Part shown: positions 38,982-48,980 of the stretch, piece after piece
Layout: every line of letters begins with the position of its first letter
Position numbering within the stretch: the first letter of the stretch is position 1
Source of the DNA: an uncultured Croceitalea sp.
Lineage (GTDB): Bacteria; Bacteroidota; Bacteroidia; Flavobacteriales; Flavobacteriaceae
Length of the DNA stretch: 64,000 bases
Assembly (NCBI GenBank): GCA_947499565.1
Contig: CANMOV010000004.1
Coordinates: 124,001 to 188,000, forward strand
Direction of reading: 5' to 3'
The notes under the pieces: generated by a model
What the model saw: only the letters and a program-made list of their open reading frames with translations
Told to the model about the DNA's origin: nothing
The model's database searches: none
Program-made: the position numbers and the translations under genes

Positions 38982-41900
38982 GTGCAAAAGAAAAATTACT
39001 TAATAGCATTCTTAATTCTGATTATGTCTTGTAAAAAAAATCAAGGAGTTACAAAAGACATGGATGGTTTAAGTAATCCAAAAACTTCTCAAAAAATTTT
39101 TGAAAGAATAAGTGCAGATATAAGTGGATTGAACTTTTCAAATACGCTTACCGAAGATATTAGTACTTCGGAAAACCTATTTAATTATGACTATTTCTAC
39201 AATGGCGCTGGAGTTGGTGTTGAGGATTTAAACAATGATGGCCTTTTAGATATTTTTTTCTGTGGAAATCAGGTTAATAACAAACTATATCTTAATAAGG
39301 GTGATTTTAAATTTGAAGATATCACAAAATCTTCAGGAATAGATGTTGCTAAAAATTGGTCTAACGGGGTGACCTTTGTAGATATAAATAATGATAAGTG
39401 GATGGATATTTACGTCTCTCAAGGCGGACCATTTGAAAGACTTCAGCGAAAAAATTTACTTTATGTAAATCAACAAGATGGCACATTCTTAGAAAAAGCC
39501 AAAGAATATGGCTTAGATGATATGGGAATTAGTACGCAATCAGCTTTTTTTGATTACGATAAGGATGGTGATTTAGATTGCGTTGTAATGAACGAAAGTG
39601 AGCTATACGGCGTAGATCCTATCAACCTAAAAAAACTTACTGACGAGAATTCTGAATTAAAATATTTTAGCAGCACTCATTTTTATCGCAACGATAATGG
39701 GAAATTTAAAGATGTAACCAAAGAATCTGGTATTGAACTTCCCATATTTGGATTAGGCCTTTCTGTAGCTGATATTAATGATGATGGATGGCTAGATTTT
39801 TATATTGCAAGTGACTATTATATTCCTGATGTCCTATTTATCAACAATAAGAATGGGACATTTTCTAATCAAATAAAAAAGTATACCAACCACATTTCTT
39901 TTTATGGAATGGGTATGGATATTGCAGATATTAATAATGATTCAATGCAAGATATTTTTGTGCTAGATATGGCCGCTAATGATCATATAAGATCTAAAAC
40001 CTTAATGGCATCAATGAATACCAAAAAGTTTGATTATCTAGTCAACAAAGCCGGTTTTCATAGCCAATACATGTATAATTCCTTGCAGTTAAATATGGGA
40101 GGTAATAAATTCTCTAATATTTCACAGGCTACTCAAATGGCAAATACTGATTGGAGTTGGTCAGTACTAATGTCAGATTTTGACCAAGACGAAGATAAAG
40201 ATGTCTTTATAACCAACGGGTATCGCAGGTATGCCTTAGACAATGATTTACAACAAAAAGTATATGCAGCTAAAATAAAATACAAAAACAATGTCCCATT
40301 GGATGTTAAGAAAAATCTTTATGAAGCAATGCCATCGGAAAAATTACCAAATGTACTTTATCAAAACAACACTAAGCTTAAACTTAAGGAAAGTTCAAAA
40401 GAATGGGGCTTAGCAGATTTTTCATTCAGCAATGGTGCTGCGCTTGGAGATTTAGATAATGATGGTGATTTAGATCTCATTGTAAATAATATTGATGAAA
40501 ACTGCTTCTTATACCAAAATAAAACCGTGGAGAACAATCTTGGCAATTATGTTAAAGTTATAGCTCAAGGGAGATTATCTGAATCATATCCTAAAATTAA
40601 AATCTCATATGGTGAAAAAAGCCAATTTATTGAAATAAGAAGAGTACGAGGATATAGATCTTCTCAACAAAATATAGCTCATTTTGGAATGGGTAATGTT
40701 GATAAAATAGATACTATTCGCGTTCTATGGCCCAGTGGTTTGTATGAAGAACGTTATAACCTATCAACAAACACAACTATTGAATTTAAAGAAGAGAGTG
40801 CCACAAAACCGCTTAAAATAAAAAATAAGCTGAAAAAACTATTTGGAGATATAGATCCTTCCGATTATGGTATTTCTTATGTCCAAAAAGAGAATACCTA
40901 TGATGATTTTGAAAAAGAAATTCTTTTACCATATAAACAGTCTAATCTTGGTCCACATATTAGTAAAGGAGATGTGAATGGAGATAACTTAGAAGATTTT
41001 TACATAGGTGGGGCATCTGGACAAGAGGGGACTTTATATGTGCAAGATACTTCGGGGAAATTTAGCATTAAAACTTCCTCTGTTTTTGAATCTGATAAAG
41101 TCTACGAAGATATGATGTCTGTCTTTTTTGACTTTGACAACGATAGCGATTTAGACTTATATGTTGTTAGTGGTGGTAATGAATTTGAACAAAACTCTTC
41201 GCTCTATAGTGATCGCTTATATCTAAATAATGGTCAGGGGGAGTTTACCAAATTAAAAAGTAAAGCTTTAGAATATTATCCCCAAAGTGGAAGAGCAGTA
41301 TCTATAATAGATTTTGACAAAGACGGGGATAAAGATATTTTAGTGGGTAATAGAATAATTCCAAAAAACTATCCGCGGCATGCACCCTCTATACTTTACG
41401 AAAACAAAAATGGAACTCTCAAAAATGTAACAAATGAAAAAGCTAATGAACTAGTCAATTTTGGCATTGTAAATGACATTATTACTACTGATTTTAATAA
41501 CGACGGCTGGGATGACTTTATAGCCGTTGGTGAATGGTCAAAGGTTGGTTTTTTTAAAAATGATTCCGGTAATTTTAGTTTAATACCTAAAAATGAAACA
41601 GGGATAAATGACAAAGGCTGGTGGTTTTCAATCAATGAGACTGATATTAACAACGATGGCTTGCCAGATTATGTAGTTGGAAACATTGGTCTTAATTTAA
41701 AGTTTAAAGCCAGTGAGAAAAAACCATTTAAAATATATGCCAATGATTTTGATAACAATGGCACTATGGACATCGTGCTAAGTAAAAAATACAATGGTGA
41801 TTATGTACCTGTACGAGGTCGAGAATGTTCATCGCAACAAATGCCCTTTATCAAAAATAAATTTAAAAGTTATAATGAATTCGCGAATGCTAAACTAATA

Positions 41901-42317
41901 GACATTTATGGTGATGGTCTAGATACTGCCTATGAAAACGAAGCAACAACATTTGAATCTATCTTACTGATTAATAAAGGCAATAATAAATTTGAAAAAA
42001 GAATTTTACCAATTGAAGCTCAATTTTTCCCAATTCTTGAGAGCTTATCTTATGATGTTAACAAAGATGGATTTGAGGATATTATTGTTGGGGGAAATAT
42101 TTATGGAACTGAGGTTGAAACACCTAGATTAGATGCTTTTTCCGGACTTGTTTTATTATCAAATAGTAGTGACTCTTATGAGCCCATAACTTTTCTTGAA
42201 TCTGGATTAATATTTGAGGGAGAAGTTAAGGATTTGGAGATTATTGATGTTAAAAACAAAGCAATTCTAATAACTGCTAAAAACAATGACTCCATAAACA
42301 TAAAATCGATTAATTGA
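38982..42317 (+). CDS. Giant FG-GAP/VCBS-repeat lipoprotein with ASPIC/UnbV domain
   Basis: The frame opens with GTG (38982). That start is supported because it gives a lipoprotein signal with lipobox-like LIMSC and Cys17; no ATG precedes it. The 1111-residue protein carries about fourteen calcium-loop repeats of the type DxNxDGxxDxxx, such as DLNNDGLLDIFF, DFDKDGDKDILV and DVNKDGFEDIIV. They form beta-propeller blades, in two groups around an ASPIC/UnbV-type segment (VRGYRSSQQNIAHFGMGN, IRVLWPSG) at about 515-610. Such proteins are common beside SusCD pairs, here after a terminator. A surface, calcium-stabilised ligand-binding role is inferred. Confidence 0.9.
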   Translation: MQKKNYLIAFLILIMSCKKNQGVTKDMDGLSNPKTSQKIFERISADISGLNFSNTLTEDISTSENLFNYDYFYNGAGVGVEDLNNDGLLDIFFCGNQVNNKLYLNKGDFKFEDITKSSGIDVAKNWSNGVTFVDINNDKWMDIYVSQGGPFERLQRKNLLYVNQQDGTFLEKAKEYGLDDMGISTQSAFFDYDKDGDLDCVVMNESELYGVDPINLKKLTDENSELKYFSSTHFYRNDNGKFKDVTKESGIELPIFGLGLSVADINDDGWLDFYIASDYYIPDVLFINNKNGTFSNQIKKYTNHISFYGMGMDIADINNDSMQDIFVLDMAANDHIRSKTLMASMNTKKFDYLVNKAGFHSQYMYNSLQLNMGGNKFSNISQATQMANTDWSWSVLMSDFDQDEDKDVFITNGYRRYALDNDLQQKVYAAKIKYKNNVPLDVKKNLYEAMPSEKLPNVLYQNNTKLKLKESSKEWGLADFSFSNGAALGDLDNDGDLDLIVNNIDENCFLYQNKTVENNLGNYVKVIAQGRLSESYPKIKISYGEKSQFIEIRRVRGYRSSQQNIAHFGMGNVDKIDTIRVLWPSGLYEERYNLSTNTTIEFKEESATKPLKIKNKLKKLFGDIDPSDYGISYVQKENTYDDFEKEILLPYKQSNLGPHISKGDVNGDNLEDFYIGGASGQEGTLYVQDTSGKFSIKTSSVFESDKVYEDMMSVFFDFDNDSDLDLYVVSGGNEFEQNSSLYSDRLYLNNGQGEFTKLKSKALEYYPQSGRAVSIIDFDKDGDKDILVGNRIIPKNYPRHAPSILYENKNGTLKNVTNEKANELVNFGIVNDIITTDFNNDGWDDFIAVGEWSKVGFFKNDSGNFSLIPKNETGINDKGWWFSINETDINNDGLPDYVVGNIGLNLKFKASEKKPFKIYANDFDNNGTMDIVLSKKYNGDYVPVRGRECSSQQMPFIKNKFKSYNEFANAKLIDIYGDGLDTAYENEATTFESILLINKGNNKFEKRILPIEAQFFPILESLSYDVNKDGFEDIIVGGNIYGTEVETPRLDAFSGLVLLSNSSDSYEPITFLESGLIFEGEVKDLEIIDVKNKAILITAKNNDSINIKSIN

Positions 42318-42453
42318 CGGTATTTCCAATCCAGTGACTAGTGCACTAAATATTACCGTATTCTTTTAAAATTAATGCTTTTAACAGTTATAACTAGTCT
42401 TTAGCTGTGATTTGTTCCAACTTTTGATTATTTTCACATAAAATCACTTTAAA

Positions 42454-43200
42454 ATGAGAAAAACACTGGTTGCAGTCGCATTGCTTTTTGGGACAATAAG
42501 CTTATCTGCTCAAACTTCAGGTCAAATAGCCAACTACGGTTCTTCAGGTTTATCAAACTATAGTGCCGCTTCACAAATAAACACTCTTTTAGGTCCAATT
42601 AGTGACGCTAACTCTAAACTGGAATTGGAAAACACGGGTATTAAAGGATCTCCGTACACTTCAAATGTTTTTTTGCCAGCTAATATTTATTACAAAGGTG
42701 AAGATTACGGAAGTCTTTACTATAGATATAATGCATATAATGAAGAGATTGAGATAAAAAAGCAAAATTTAGAAAACGAGGGTATTAGAGCTTTAGGTAG
42801 AGATAAGAGTATTTCCATACGTACTAGTATCGAAGGTAAACCAATGAGCTTTAAAACTTTTATTGATAAGAAAAATAGAACTCAAAATGGTTACTTAACA
42901 TTACTACAAGAAGGAAAATATACTTTATACAAAAGAATTGATGTTAAGTTTACTGAAGGGCAGAAAGCACAAAATTCTTTTGTGAAAGCTACCCCAGCCA
43001 GATTTTCTCAATTTGTTGAATATTACCTAGAGATAAAAGGTAAAAATAGAATTGATGAGGTTGAATTAAAAAACAAAAAATTATTGAATTTAGTTGAAAC
43101 AGATAAAAAAGAAGCTTTGAAAAGTTTCTTAAAAGAATCTGACTTAAAATTAAAATCTGAAGAAAACCTTATAAAAGCTATCTCTTTTTTAAACCAATAA
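42454..43200 (+). CDS. Secreted hypothetical protein, 248 aa
   Basis: A signal peptide (1-about 20, MRKTLVAVALLFGTISLSAQ) precedes a periplasmic-type protein with no family I recognise. The middle has a strand-rich part (SPYTSNVFLPANIYYKGEDYGSLYYRYNAYNEEIEI in parts) that resembles domains following a stored-parameter layout. The C-terminal third is helical and Lys/Glu-rich (KNKKLLNLVETDKKEALKSFLKES). It is monocistronic: a 136-bp gap precedes it and a strong terminator follows. Function is unknown. Confidence 0.8.
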   Translation: MRKTLVAVALLFGTISLSAQTSGQIANYGSSGLSNYSAASQINTLLGPISDANSKLELENTGIKGSPYTSNVFLPANIYYKGEDYGSLYYRYNAYNEEIEIKKQNLENEGIRALGRDKSISIRTSIEGKPMSFKTFIDKKNRTQNGYLTLLQEGKYTLYKRIDVKFTEGQKAQNSFVKATPARFSQFVEYYLEIKGKNRIDEVELKNKKLLNLVETDKKEALKSFLKESDLKLKSEENLIKAISFLNQ

Positions 43201-43222
43201 GAATATTGTATAATTTTTATTG

Positions 43223-43259
43223 TAACCCGTTCAAAATATTGAACGGGTTATTTATTTTT
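43223..43259 (+). terminator. Intrinsic terminator after the 248-aa gene
   Basis: A 12-bp stem (TAACCCGTTCAA paired with TTGAACGGGTTA, 43223-43234 and 43239-43250) with an AATA loop is followed by a T-rich run. It ends just before rlmB. Confidence 0.92.
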
Positions 43260-43264
43260 AATTT

Positions 43265-43999
43265 ATGGCTAATAAAAATCAAATCTACGGCTTAAGAGCC
43301 GTTCTTGAAGCAATCCAGGCTAATCAACCCATTAATAAAGTATATCTTCAAAAAGGTCTTAAAGGAGATTTGTTCAAAGAATTAGAAGGCGCAATAAGGA
43401 AACATAAAATTAGTAATTCTTATGTGCCTGTTGAAAAACTAAATAGGCTTACAGAACAAAATCATCAAGGGGTAGTAGCAAAAATTTCATCTATTGGGTT
43501 CCAAGAGTTTGAGCCTCTGATGGAACAAATTCTTGAGAGGAAGACAACTCCCCTCTTTCTATTATTAGATCAGATTTCCGATGTGCGCAATTTTGGAGCA
43601 ATCATAAGAACTGCTGAATGCTGTGGAGTAGATGCAATTATCCTCCCAAAAAGTGGATCAGCACCTCTAAACGATGACGCAATAAAAACATCAGCTGGAG
43701 CTGCTTTTAACATACCTATTTCTAAGGTAGATCACTTAAAAGATGCTTTATTCTATTTACAAGCTTCAGGGATAAAACTAATAGCCGCAACAGAAAAAAC
43801 AGATGATTCTGTATTTGATATTGACTTTAATCAACCTTGTGCTATTATAATGGGATCTGAAGATAGAGGGATTAATCCTTCTATTCTTAAAATGGTAGAT
43901 AAGGCAAAACTACCTTTGCTTGGAGAAATTGCTTCTTTAAACGTATCTGTAGCATGTGGGGTGTTTTTATATGAAGCGGTAAGACAACGGCAAAATTAA
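43265..43999 (+). CDS. rlmB: 23S rRNA 2'-O-ribose methyltransferase (RlmB, SpoU family)
   Basis: RlmB methylates the 2'-OH of G2251 in 23S rRNA. The protein (244 aa) has the N-terminal substrate-binding domain (IYGLRAVLEAIQANQPINKV) and the SPOUT knot. The conserved motifs are LLDQISDVRNFGAIIRTAEC, GAAFNIPISKV, IIMGSEDRGINPS and LNVSVACGVFLYEA. Its TAA overlaps the stop of the convergent rhomboid gene within TTAA. The exact methylated nucleotide is taken from the family. Confidence 0.93.
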   Translation: MANKNQIYGLRAVLEAIQANQPINKVYLQKGLKGDLFKELEGAIRKHKISNSYVPVEKLNRLTEQNHQGVVAKISSIGFQEFEPLMEQILERKTTPLFLLLDQISDVRNFGAIIRTAECCGVDAIILPKSGSAPLNDDAIKTSAGAAFNIPISKVDHLKDALFYLQASGIKLIAATEKTDDSVFDIDFNQPCAIIMGSEDRGINPSILKMVDKAKLPLLGEIASLNVSVACGVFLYEAVRQRQN

Positions 44000-44721
44000 T
44001 CTTTGCTTTTTTTTTCTTTAAAATAGTAGTTAATTTCTACTTCTTCATTAGTACGGTCGGTAGTCTCAATAAAATTTCCATTTTCATCAAAATGTTTTAA
44101 AAATTCATCCTCCTCCTCATTATAGCCATCTCTTTCCCATGAATATCTTTTTTCTTTAGTCAGTTTTGTCTTAAAAATAAAAGCAAGTAGCAGACCTACT
44201 AAAAAACCAGACAAATGTCCTTCCCAAGAAATGCCTTCCTTAATTGGAAAAATATACCATATCATACTACCATATAAAAACACTATTGCTAAGGATAAAG
44301 CTATTAATCTGTAATGTTTTGCTAGAATCCCTTTAAAGAAGATAAAGCTGACTAAAACATAAATTAAACCACTTGCACCTATATGATATGAAGGTCTGCC
44401 TATGAGCCAAGTAAAAAACCCAGATAGTACAACTCCAAATAATAGAACTTTTACCGCATTCTTATTATAAAAATAAAATATAGCAGCAGTTAAAGTTCCC
44501 AGAGGAATAGTATTGTTATATAAATGCTCAATGGAACCATGAATAAAAGGGCTAAACAAAATTCCCCTTAATCCTTTAACACTTCTTGGTTTTATACCAA
44601 ACTCGTTTAAATTAATATCAAACCTTACCTCTATCCAAAAAACAATCCATATCGATAGTATAGTCAATAATGGTCCTAATACTACTGCACTAGAAAATTT
44701 TAAATTACTTTCTTTGGACAT
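43996..44721 (-). CDS. Rhomboid-family intramembrane serine protease
   Basis: Six hydrophobic segments span about residues 13-180. The catalytic Ser117 is in HIGASGLIYV (GxSG) and His169 is in WEGHLSGFLVG, the normal Ser-His dyad. An N-terminal RFDINLNEFGIKPRSVKGL and HGSIEHLYNN loop match the bacterial rhomboid fold. The C-terminal 50 residues form a charged cytoplasmic tail. It cleaves membrane proteins within the bilayer; substrates are unknown. The gene ends head-to-head over the rlmB stop codon. Confidence 0.92.
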   Translation of the reverse strand: MSKESNLKFSSAVVLGPLLTILSIWIVFWIEVRFDINLNEFGIKPRSVKGLRGILFSPFIHGSIEHLYNNTIPLGTLTAAIFYFYNKNAVKVLLFGVVLSGFFTWLIGRPSYHIGASGLIYVLVSFIFFKGILAKHYRLIALSLAIVFLYGSMIWYIFPIKEGISWEGHLSGFLVGLLLAFIFKTKLTKEKRYSWERDGYNEEEDEFLKHFDENGNFIETTDRTNEEVEINYYFKEKKSKD

Positions 44722-44801
44722 ATAGCTAAATGTCGCAAATTCTTTTCCATAATTGCAAAATCGGATAAATTGTCACCCTCATTTTTAGTTATTTTTATAG
44801 G

Positions 44802-46079
44802 ATGAATGAACCCTTAGCAGAACGTATTAGGCCAAAAACTCTCGAAGATTATATAAGTCAAAACCACTTAGTTGGTAAAAAGGGGGCTCTTACACACCAA
44901 ATTAAACAAGGAATAATACCATCATTACTACTTTGGGGACCTCCTGGAACAGGAAAAACTACTTTAGCCAATATTATTGCCACAGAAAGCAAACGCCCAT
45001 TTTATACATTAAGTGCTATAAGTAGCGGGGTTAAAGATGTACGCGAAGTAATTGAAAAAGCAAAGCATAGTGGTGGGTTATTTACCGCTAAGAATCCTAT
45101 TCTATTCATCGATGAGATTCATCGTTTTAGTAAATCTCAACAAGACTCTCTTCTGGGCGCAGTAGAAAAGGGTTGGGTCACACTAATAGGAGCAACCACT
45201 GAGAATCCAAGTTTTGAAGTCATTCCCGCACTATTATCTCGTTGTCAAGTCTATATCTTAAATCCATTTGAAAAAAAAGACTTAGAAGCCTTATTGGATA
45301 GGGCTTTGACTAAAGATAATTTTTTAAAAGCCAAAAAGGTAGAATTAAAAGAAACCGAAGCATTATTAAGGCTTTCTGGTGGAGATGGAAGAAAGCTCTT
45401 AAATATATTTGAGCTACTCATTACTTCAGAAACGGGAAACAAAATTGTCATAACCAATGAATTGGTTTTACAGAAAGTCCAAAAAAATACTGTTCTATAT
45501 GACAAAACCGGGGAGCAGCATTATGATATTATTTCTGCATTTATAAAGTCTATCCGTGGTAGTGACCCAAATGCAGCTGTTTACTGGTTAGCTCGAATGA
45601 TTGAAGGTGGTGAAGATGTTAAATTTATTGCCCGTAGGCTGGTAATACTTGCATCAGAAGATATTGGAAATGCTAACCCAACCGCTCTTGTATTGGCAAA
45701 TTCTTGTTTTCAGGCAGTGAACACAATTGGTTACCCCGAAGCTCGGATTATTTTAAGTCAGTGTGCTACCTATTTAGCTAGTTCTCCTAAAAGTAATGCT
45801 AGCTATGCTGCAATTAAGCTTGCACAACAAAAGGTAAAAGAGACAGGCGATTTATCAGTTCCGTTACATATTAGAAATGCTCCTACCAAGCTTATGAAAG
45901 ATTTGGGTTATGGAAAAGGATATGAATATGCTCACGATCATAAAGACAATTTTGTTGCATCAGAGTTTTTACCTGAAGATATTTCGGGAACCAACTTTTT
46001 TAAATTAGGAAACAATCCACGTGAAAACGCAATGAGAGACTTTTTAAAACAACGATGGAAAGACAAGTATCAATTTTAG
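44802..46079 (+). CDS. rarA: Replication-associated recombination protein A (AAA+ ATPase)
   Basis: RarA (MgsA) is a homotetrameric AAA+ ATPase of the clamp-loader type that acts at stalled replication forks. The 425 residues include Walker [10 protein letters not shown] (about 46-54), Walker [11 protein letters not shown], sensor GATTENPSF and the LLSRCQVY arginine-finger region. The C-terminal tetramerisation domain carries [18 protein letters not shown]-like [18 protein letters not shown]. Its stop codon overlaps that of the convergent neighbour. The upstream gap shows a weak -7-like TATTTTTA close to the ATG. Confidence 0.96.
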   Translation: MNEPLAERIRPKTLEDYISQNHLVGKKGALTHQIKQGIIPSLLLWGPPGTGKTTLANIIATESKRPFYTLSAISSGVKDVREVIEKAKHSGGLFTAKNPILFIDEIHRFSKSQQDSLLGAVEKGWVTLIGATTENPSFEVIPALLSRCQVYILNPFEKKDLEALLDRALTKDNFLKAKKVELKETEALLRLSGGDGRKLLNIFELLITSETGNKIVITNELVLQKVQKNTVLYDKTGEQHYDIISAFIKSIRGSDPNAAVYWLARMIEGGEDVKFIARRLVILASEDIGNANPTALVLANSCFQAVNTIGYPEARIILSQCATYLASSPKSNASYAAIKLAQQKVKETGDLSVPLHIRNAPTKLMKDLGYGKGYEYAHDHKDNFVASEFLPEDISGTNFFKLGNNPRENAMRDFLKQRWKDKYQF

Positions 46080-46942
46080 AATTTAATATTTAACTCTTTA
46101 AGAATCTTTTCTCCTTCTTCATTGTACTCAAAAAACCATTTACCATTGTTATTTAATATTACTCCCTTTTTATCTCCATGAGTAGCTAAAAAAACATTCT
46201 CCACCGATGTTTCTATAAGCTTATATTGAATTTTTGGAGTACTGTCTACTAATTGAAAACCATTTTCTGTTGGTTGTGCATAAAGTACTTCCAATTCTTT
46301 TGCGGCAACTACAGTATTGCTAACTGTTTCTTTCGTTTTAGAGACTATAACGTCAGTACCTTTAACACTTTGATGCTCCTGAGCCTTTTCACTTATTTCT
46401 GCAGCAGCCTCTGCTTCCCTTACTACTACTGGTTTCTTAGTAGTTTCCTTATTCTCTAATGATTTTACATCATTCTTAAAACTAACAGTAATGGGCTCTT
46501 CTTTTTCCGATTGCCTTGGTTTATAATTATAGTTTAATAATTCAAATGATTTAAAAGCTTTAGTGATAGCTTCATTATAAGCTGCTTTATAATCTTTTTT
46601 CTTACTCTTTCCTATGATAGAAGTAAAGACTACCTGCCCATTACAATCTTTTACAATAATTTTTATTTTGGTAGCAAATAAAGAAGACTCATTTTCCAAA
46701 TCAGCTTTTACTGCTAAACATCCATTCTTTTTTAAATCATCCGGAAGCGCATCATCATAAATTGCATTATAGGACGCTTCAACAAATAAATATTTTAACA
46801 ATGTACTCGTCTGATATTGATTCTCCTTTTTAAATTCCTTGAGTTTTTTAGGGATTACGATATACTTGTAGTCATTTAATTGTGCATTGCTATAAAAGGT
46901 AACCATAAAAGCAATTGCAAATAAGTAGAATGTATTTTTCAT
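46076..46942 (-). CDS. Secreted hypothetical protein, 288 aa
   Basis: A signal peptide (1-about 20, ending YSNAQ) is followed by a domain recognisable as a recurring flavobacterial type (YKYIVIPKKLKEFKKENQYQTSTLLKYLF). After that comes a low-complexity acidic/Lys linker (about 140-215) and a final strand-rich part (KKGVILNNNGKWFFEYNEEGEK). I know no function. It is the last gene of a three-gene group with the DUF5723-like protein and a lipoprotein, 12 bp from the former. An envelope role is inferred. Confidence 0.8.
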   Translation of the reverse strand: MKNTFYLFAIAFMVTFYSNAQLNDYKYIVIPKKLKEFKKENQYQTSTLLKYLFVEASYNAIYDDALPDDLKKNGCLAVKADLENESSLFATKIKIIVKDCNGQVVFTSIIGKSKKKDYKAAYNEAITKAFKSFELLNYNYKPRQSEKEEPITVSFKNDVKSLENKETTKKPVVVREAEAAAEISEKAQEHQSVKGTDVIVSKTKETVSNTVVAAKELEVLYAQPTENGFQLVDSTPKIQYKLIETSVENVFLATHGDKKGVILNNNGKWFFEYNEEGEKILKELNIKF

Positions 46943-46954
46943 GAAAAGTAATAT

Positions 46955-48391
46955 TCAATTACTGTTCCAAGATATAATATTAAATCCAAATTGTAAAGAT
47001 GCATAATGGCTATCGGGGATATTGCGGTATCCCAACAGATTATCACCAAGAACATAAAAATTAACTGGTCCTGCCTGAAAGTTAAGGCCTAAACCAATAT
47101 TTGAGAATGTAAATTTATCTACTGTATAAGTTCCTTTTAACGCTAAGGCTTTTCCTATTCTTGTCTGATAGAAAGCGGTTAAAGCTGCCTGCGGGCCTTT
47201 AGGTCTATTAATCACATACAAATGACCTCCAAGGGCGTTTTTGTAATCAAATGGGTTATCACTTAAATCAGTATTTGTTCCACAGTAACAATCTTCTGTT
47301 TTTTGTTTTTGTTCTCCAAAATTATATCTAATTGAGGCGTTTAACTTTATTGGTCGCAAACTAACATATGCATCTGTATTAGTCTCAAAAGGAACTTGAG
47401 CTTCAATATCATCAACTAAATCTTGCCAGATATCACTATTTAAATCATCAAAGGATTCTGGCAAAATAATTTCAATTCCTTCGTTTGAGGCAGTTCCTTC
47501 TAAAGTAAAGTTCTTGACATCCTTTGAGTGGTAAATAAAACCAACATCCAAAAGACTACCTGTTAAAAAAGTTTGTTTGTTAAGTTGGTGCGTAAATCCA
47601 ACATCAAAACCAAGGCCCAAATTTCCTCCAAAAAAGGCACGTCCTAACAACAACCCTGCAATATCTTGATTAGAATCGTCATTATCAATTATTTCCTGGA
47701 AGCCCGATGTCTTAAGACTTACATCTGCGACTAAAGTATTTCTTAATATATTATTTTCACCTGGAGTTGTTACAAAATATCCTTTATTAGAATTTGATTT
47801 CGCTTCAAAAATACTTGAGTAAATCTTACCTCTAATTCCCAAACTTAGTTTATTATTTACCTTTCTATTTACTCCAAAATGAAATACATTCAAAGCTTCC
47901 CCATGTGTTGTAAGATGACTAAGACTAAACCTACGATTAAGATTATTTGCATTACCCTCAAAGGCTAAAATTGCTAAATCTTTGGGCCAATATTGTGTTA
48001 CTGAAAGCTCACCATACATGCCAAAAGAATAATAATCTTCTGGTCTGTTTGCATTTCTAAAACCTACATTTAAAATATCTATTTGCACGCTAGCACCAAA
48101 TTCATCTCTTTGGCTTAAACCATTAACAACCTTATCTCTTACTTTATCTGTAAAATTAAGTCCGTCATTCGCGAATAAATCATTAACTGTAATCCCACTT
48201 GTTCCAGCTTGTACCGCAATACCAGAAATTAAAGGAATTCCCGCGTGCCATTTGTAAGGTGTTTTAACCCCAGGATTTAACAATAAGGATTGCGGAATTT
48301 CATAGAAATCGTAAAGCAACTGTTTATTTTGCGCACTAAGAAACCCCATACTCAATAGTATGGTAAAAAAAACTAGCCTAATCTTTCTCAT
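46955..48391 (-). CDS. DUF5723-like outer-membrane-type protein
   Basis: The signal peptide (1-about 20, FLSAQ) is followed by a long beta-rich protein that opens with YDFYEIPQSLLLNPGVKTPYKWHAGIPLISG. This is a layout I associate with the DUF5723 family, related in shape to PorP/SprF-type barrel proteins. The C-terminal NLLGYRNIPDSHYASLQFGFNI ends in alternating aromatic strands, as in outer-membrane barrels. It overlaps the upstream lipoprotein gene by 4 bp (ATGA), so the two products may act together. Barrel structure and location are inferred. Confidence 0.82.
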   Translation of the reverse strand: MRKIRLVFFTILLSMGFLSAQNKQLLYDFYEIPQSLLLNPGVKTPYKWHAGIPLISGIAVQAGTSGITVNDLFANDGLNFTDKVRDKVVNGLSQRDEFGASVQIDILNVGFRNANRPEDYYSFGMYGELSVTQYWPKDLAILAFEGNANNLNRRFSLSHLTTHGEALNVFHFGVNRKVNNKLSLGIRGKIYSSIFEAKSNSNKGYFVTTPGENNILRNTLVADVSLKTSGFQEIIDNDDSNQDIAGLLLGRAFFGGNLGLGFDVGFTHQLNKQTFLTGSLLDVGFIYHSKDVKNFTLEGTASNEGIEIILPESFDDLNSDIWQDLVDDIEAQVPFETNTDAYVSLRPIKLNASIRYNFGEQKQKTEDCYCGTNTDLSDNPFDYKNALGGHLYVINRPKGPQAALTAFYQTRIGKALALKGTYTVDKFTFSNIGLGLNFQAGPVNFYVLGDNLLGYRNIPDSHYASLQFGFNIISWNSN

Positions 48392-48921
48392 TGTAGTCTT
48401 ATCCTAAATACTGCGCTTGATCTTAAGATTATTCTAGGTTCATTAACTGTAGATTGGCTTGTATTATCACCAAGATTTTCACTAGTTACTCTTATTCTTG
48501 TAGTATTTCTTAATATGTCTAGACTTCTATCTCCATTCCCGTAAGCAATTTGACGTTCTAACGAAGGAGCTGGTTGTGGTTGTATTGTGAATGATTCACT
48601 ATCTAAAACGGTATCTGCAGCATCTATAAACTCAACTAATAGACTCAATTCTTTACTTGTAGTATTTTCTAACTGATAGGTTATGGTACCATCTAAAACA
48701 CGTTCAGATACAAAAGCTTCATTAAATGCCTCGAAGGTAAATGTTTGATTGTAAAAATTACCTGGAGGTAATTGATTGATAACATCTTCGGGCGATTCAA
48801 AATAAAATATACCTGTAGCTAAAGTGGGAACAACACTCAAATCATCAAACTGATCAAAGTTTTGTTCATCAGCACAGGAAAATAAAATGAATAAAAAAAA
48901 GTAATAAAAAACTTTCTTCAT
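48388..48921 (-). CDS. Small lipoprotein, unknown function
   Basis: The N-terminus MKKVFYYFFLFILFSCADE has a lipobox LFSC with Cys16, so the product is a lipoprotein of 177 residues. The mature part is a beta-rich single domain with no familiar motif (FAFEAFNEAFV-like strands: FTFEAFNEAFV, TISYQLENTTSKEL-like TITYQLENTTSKELSLLVEF). It overlaps the following DUF5723-like gene by 4 bp and starts the group of three envelope genes. A partner role to that barrel is inferred. Confidence 0.8.
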   Translation of the reverse strand: MKKVFYYFFLFILFSCADEQNFDQFDDLSVVPTLATGIFYFESPEDVINQLPPGNFYNQTFTFEAFNEAFVSERVLDGTITYQLENTTSKELSLLVEFIDAADTVLDSESFTIQPQPAPSLERQIAYGNGDRSLDILRNTTRIRVTSENLGDNTSQSTVNEPRIILRSSAVFRIRLQ

Positions 48922-48980
48922 AATAGCAATTCTAGCATATAGAAAACAACTTAAAAAAGTTATTCCCTACTAGTATAACT

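Noticed and set aside
42317-42359. ACGGTA/TACCGT inverted repeat after the FG-GAP gene as terminator
   Set aside because: Arms are only 6 bp with a loop of about 30 nt and no T-run, so it is weak.
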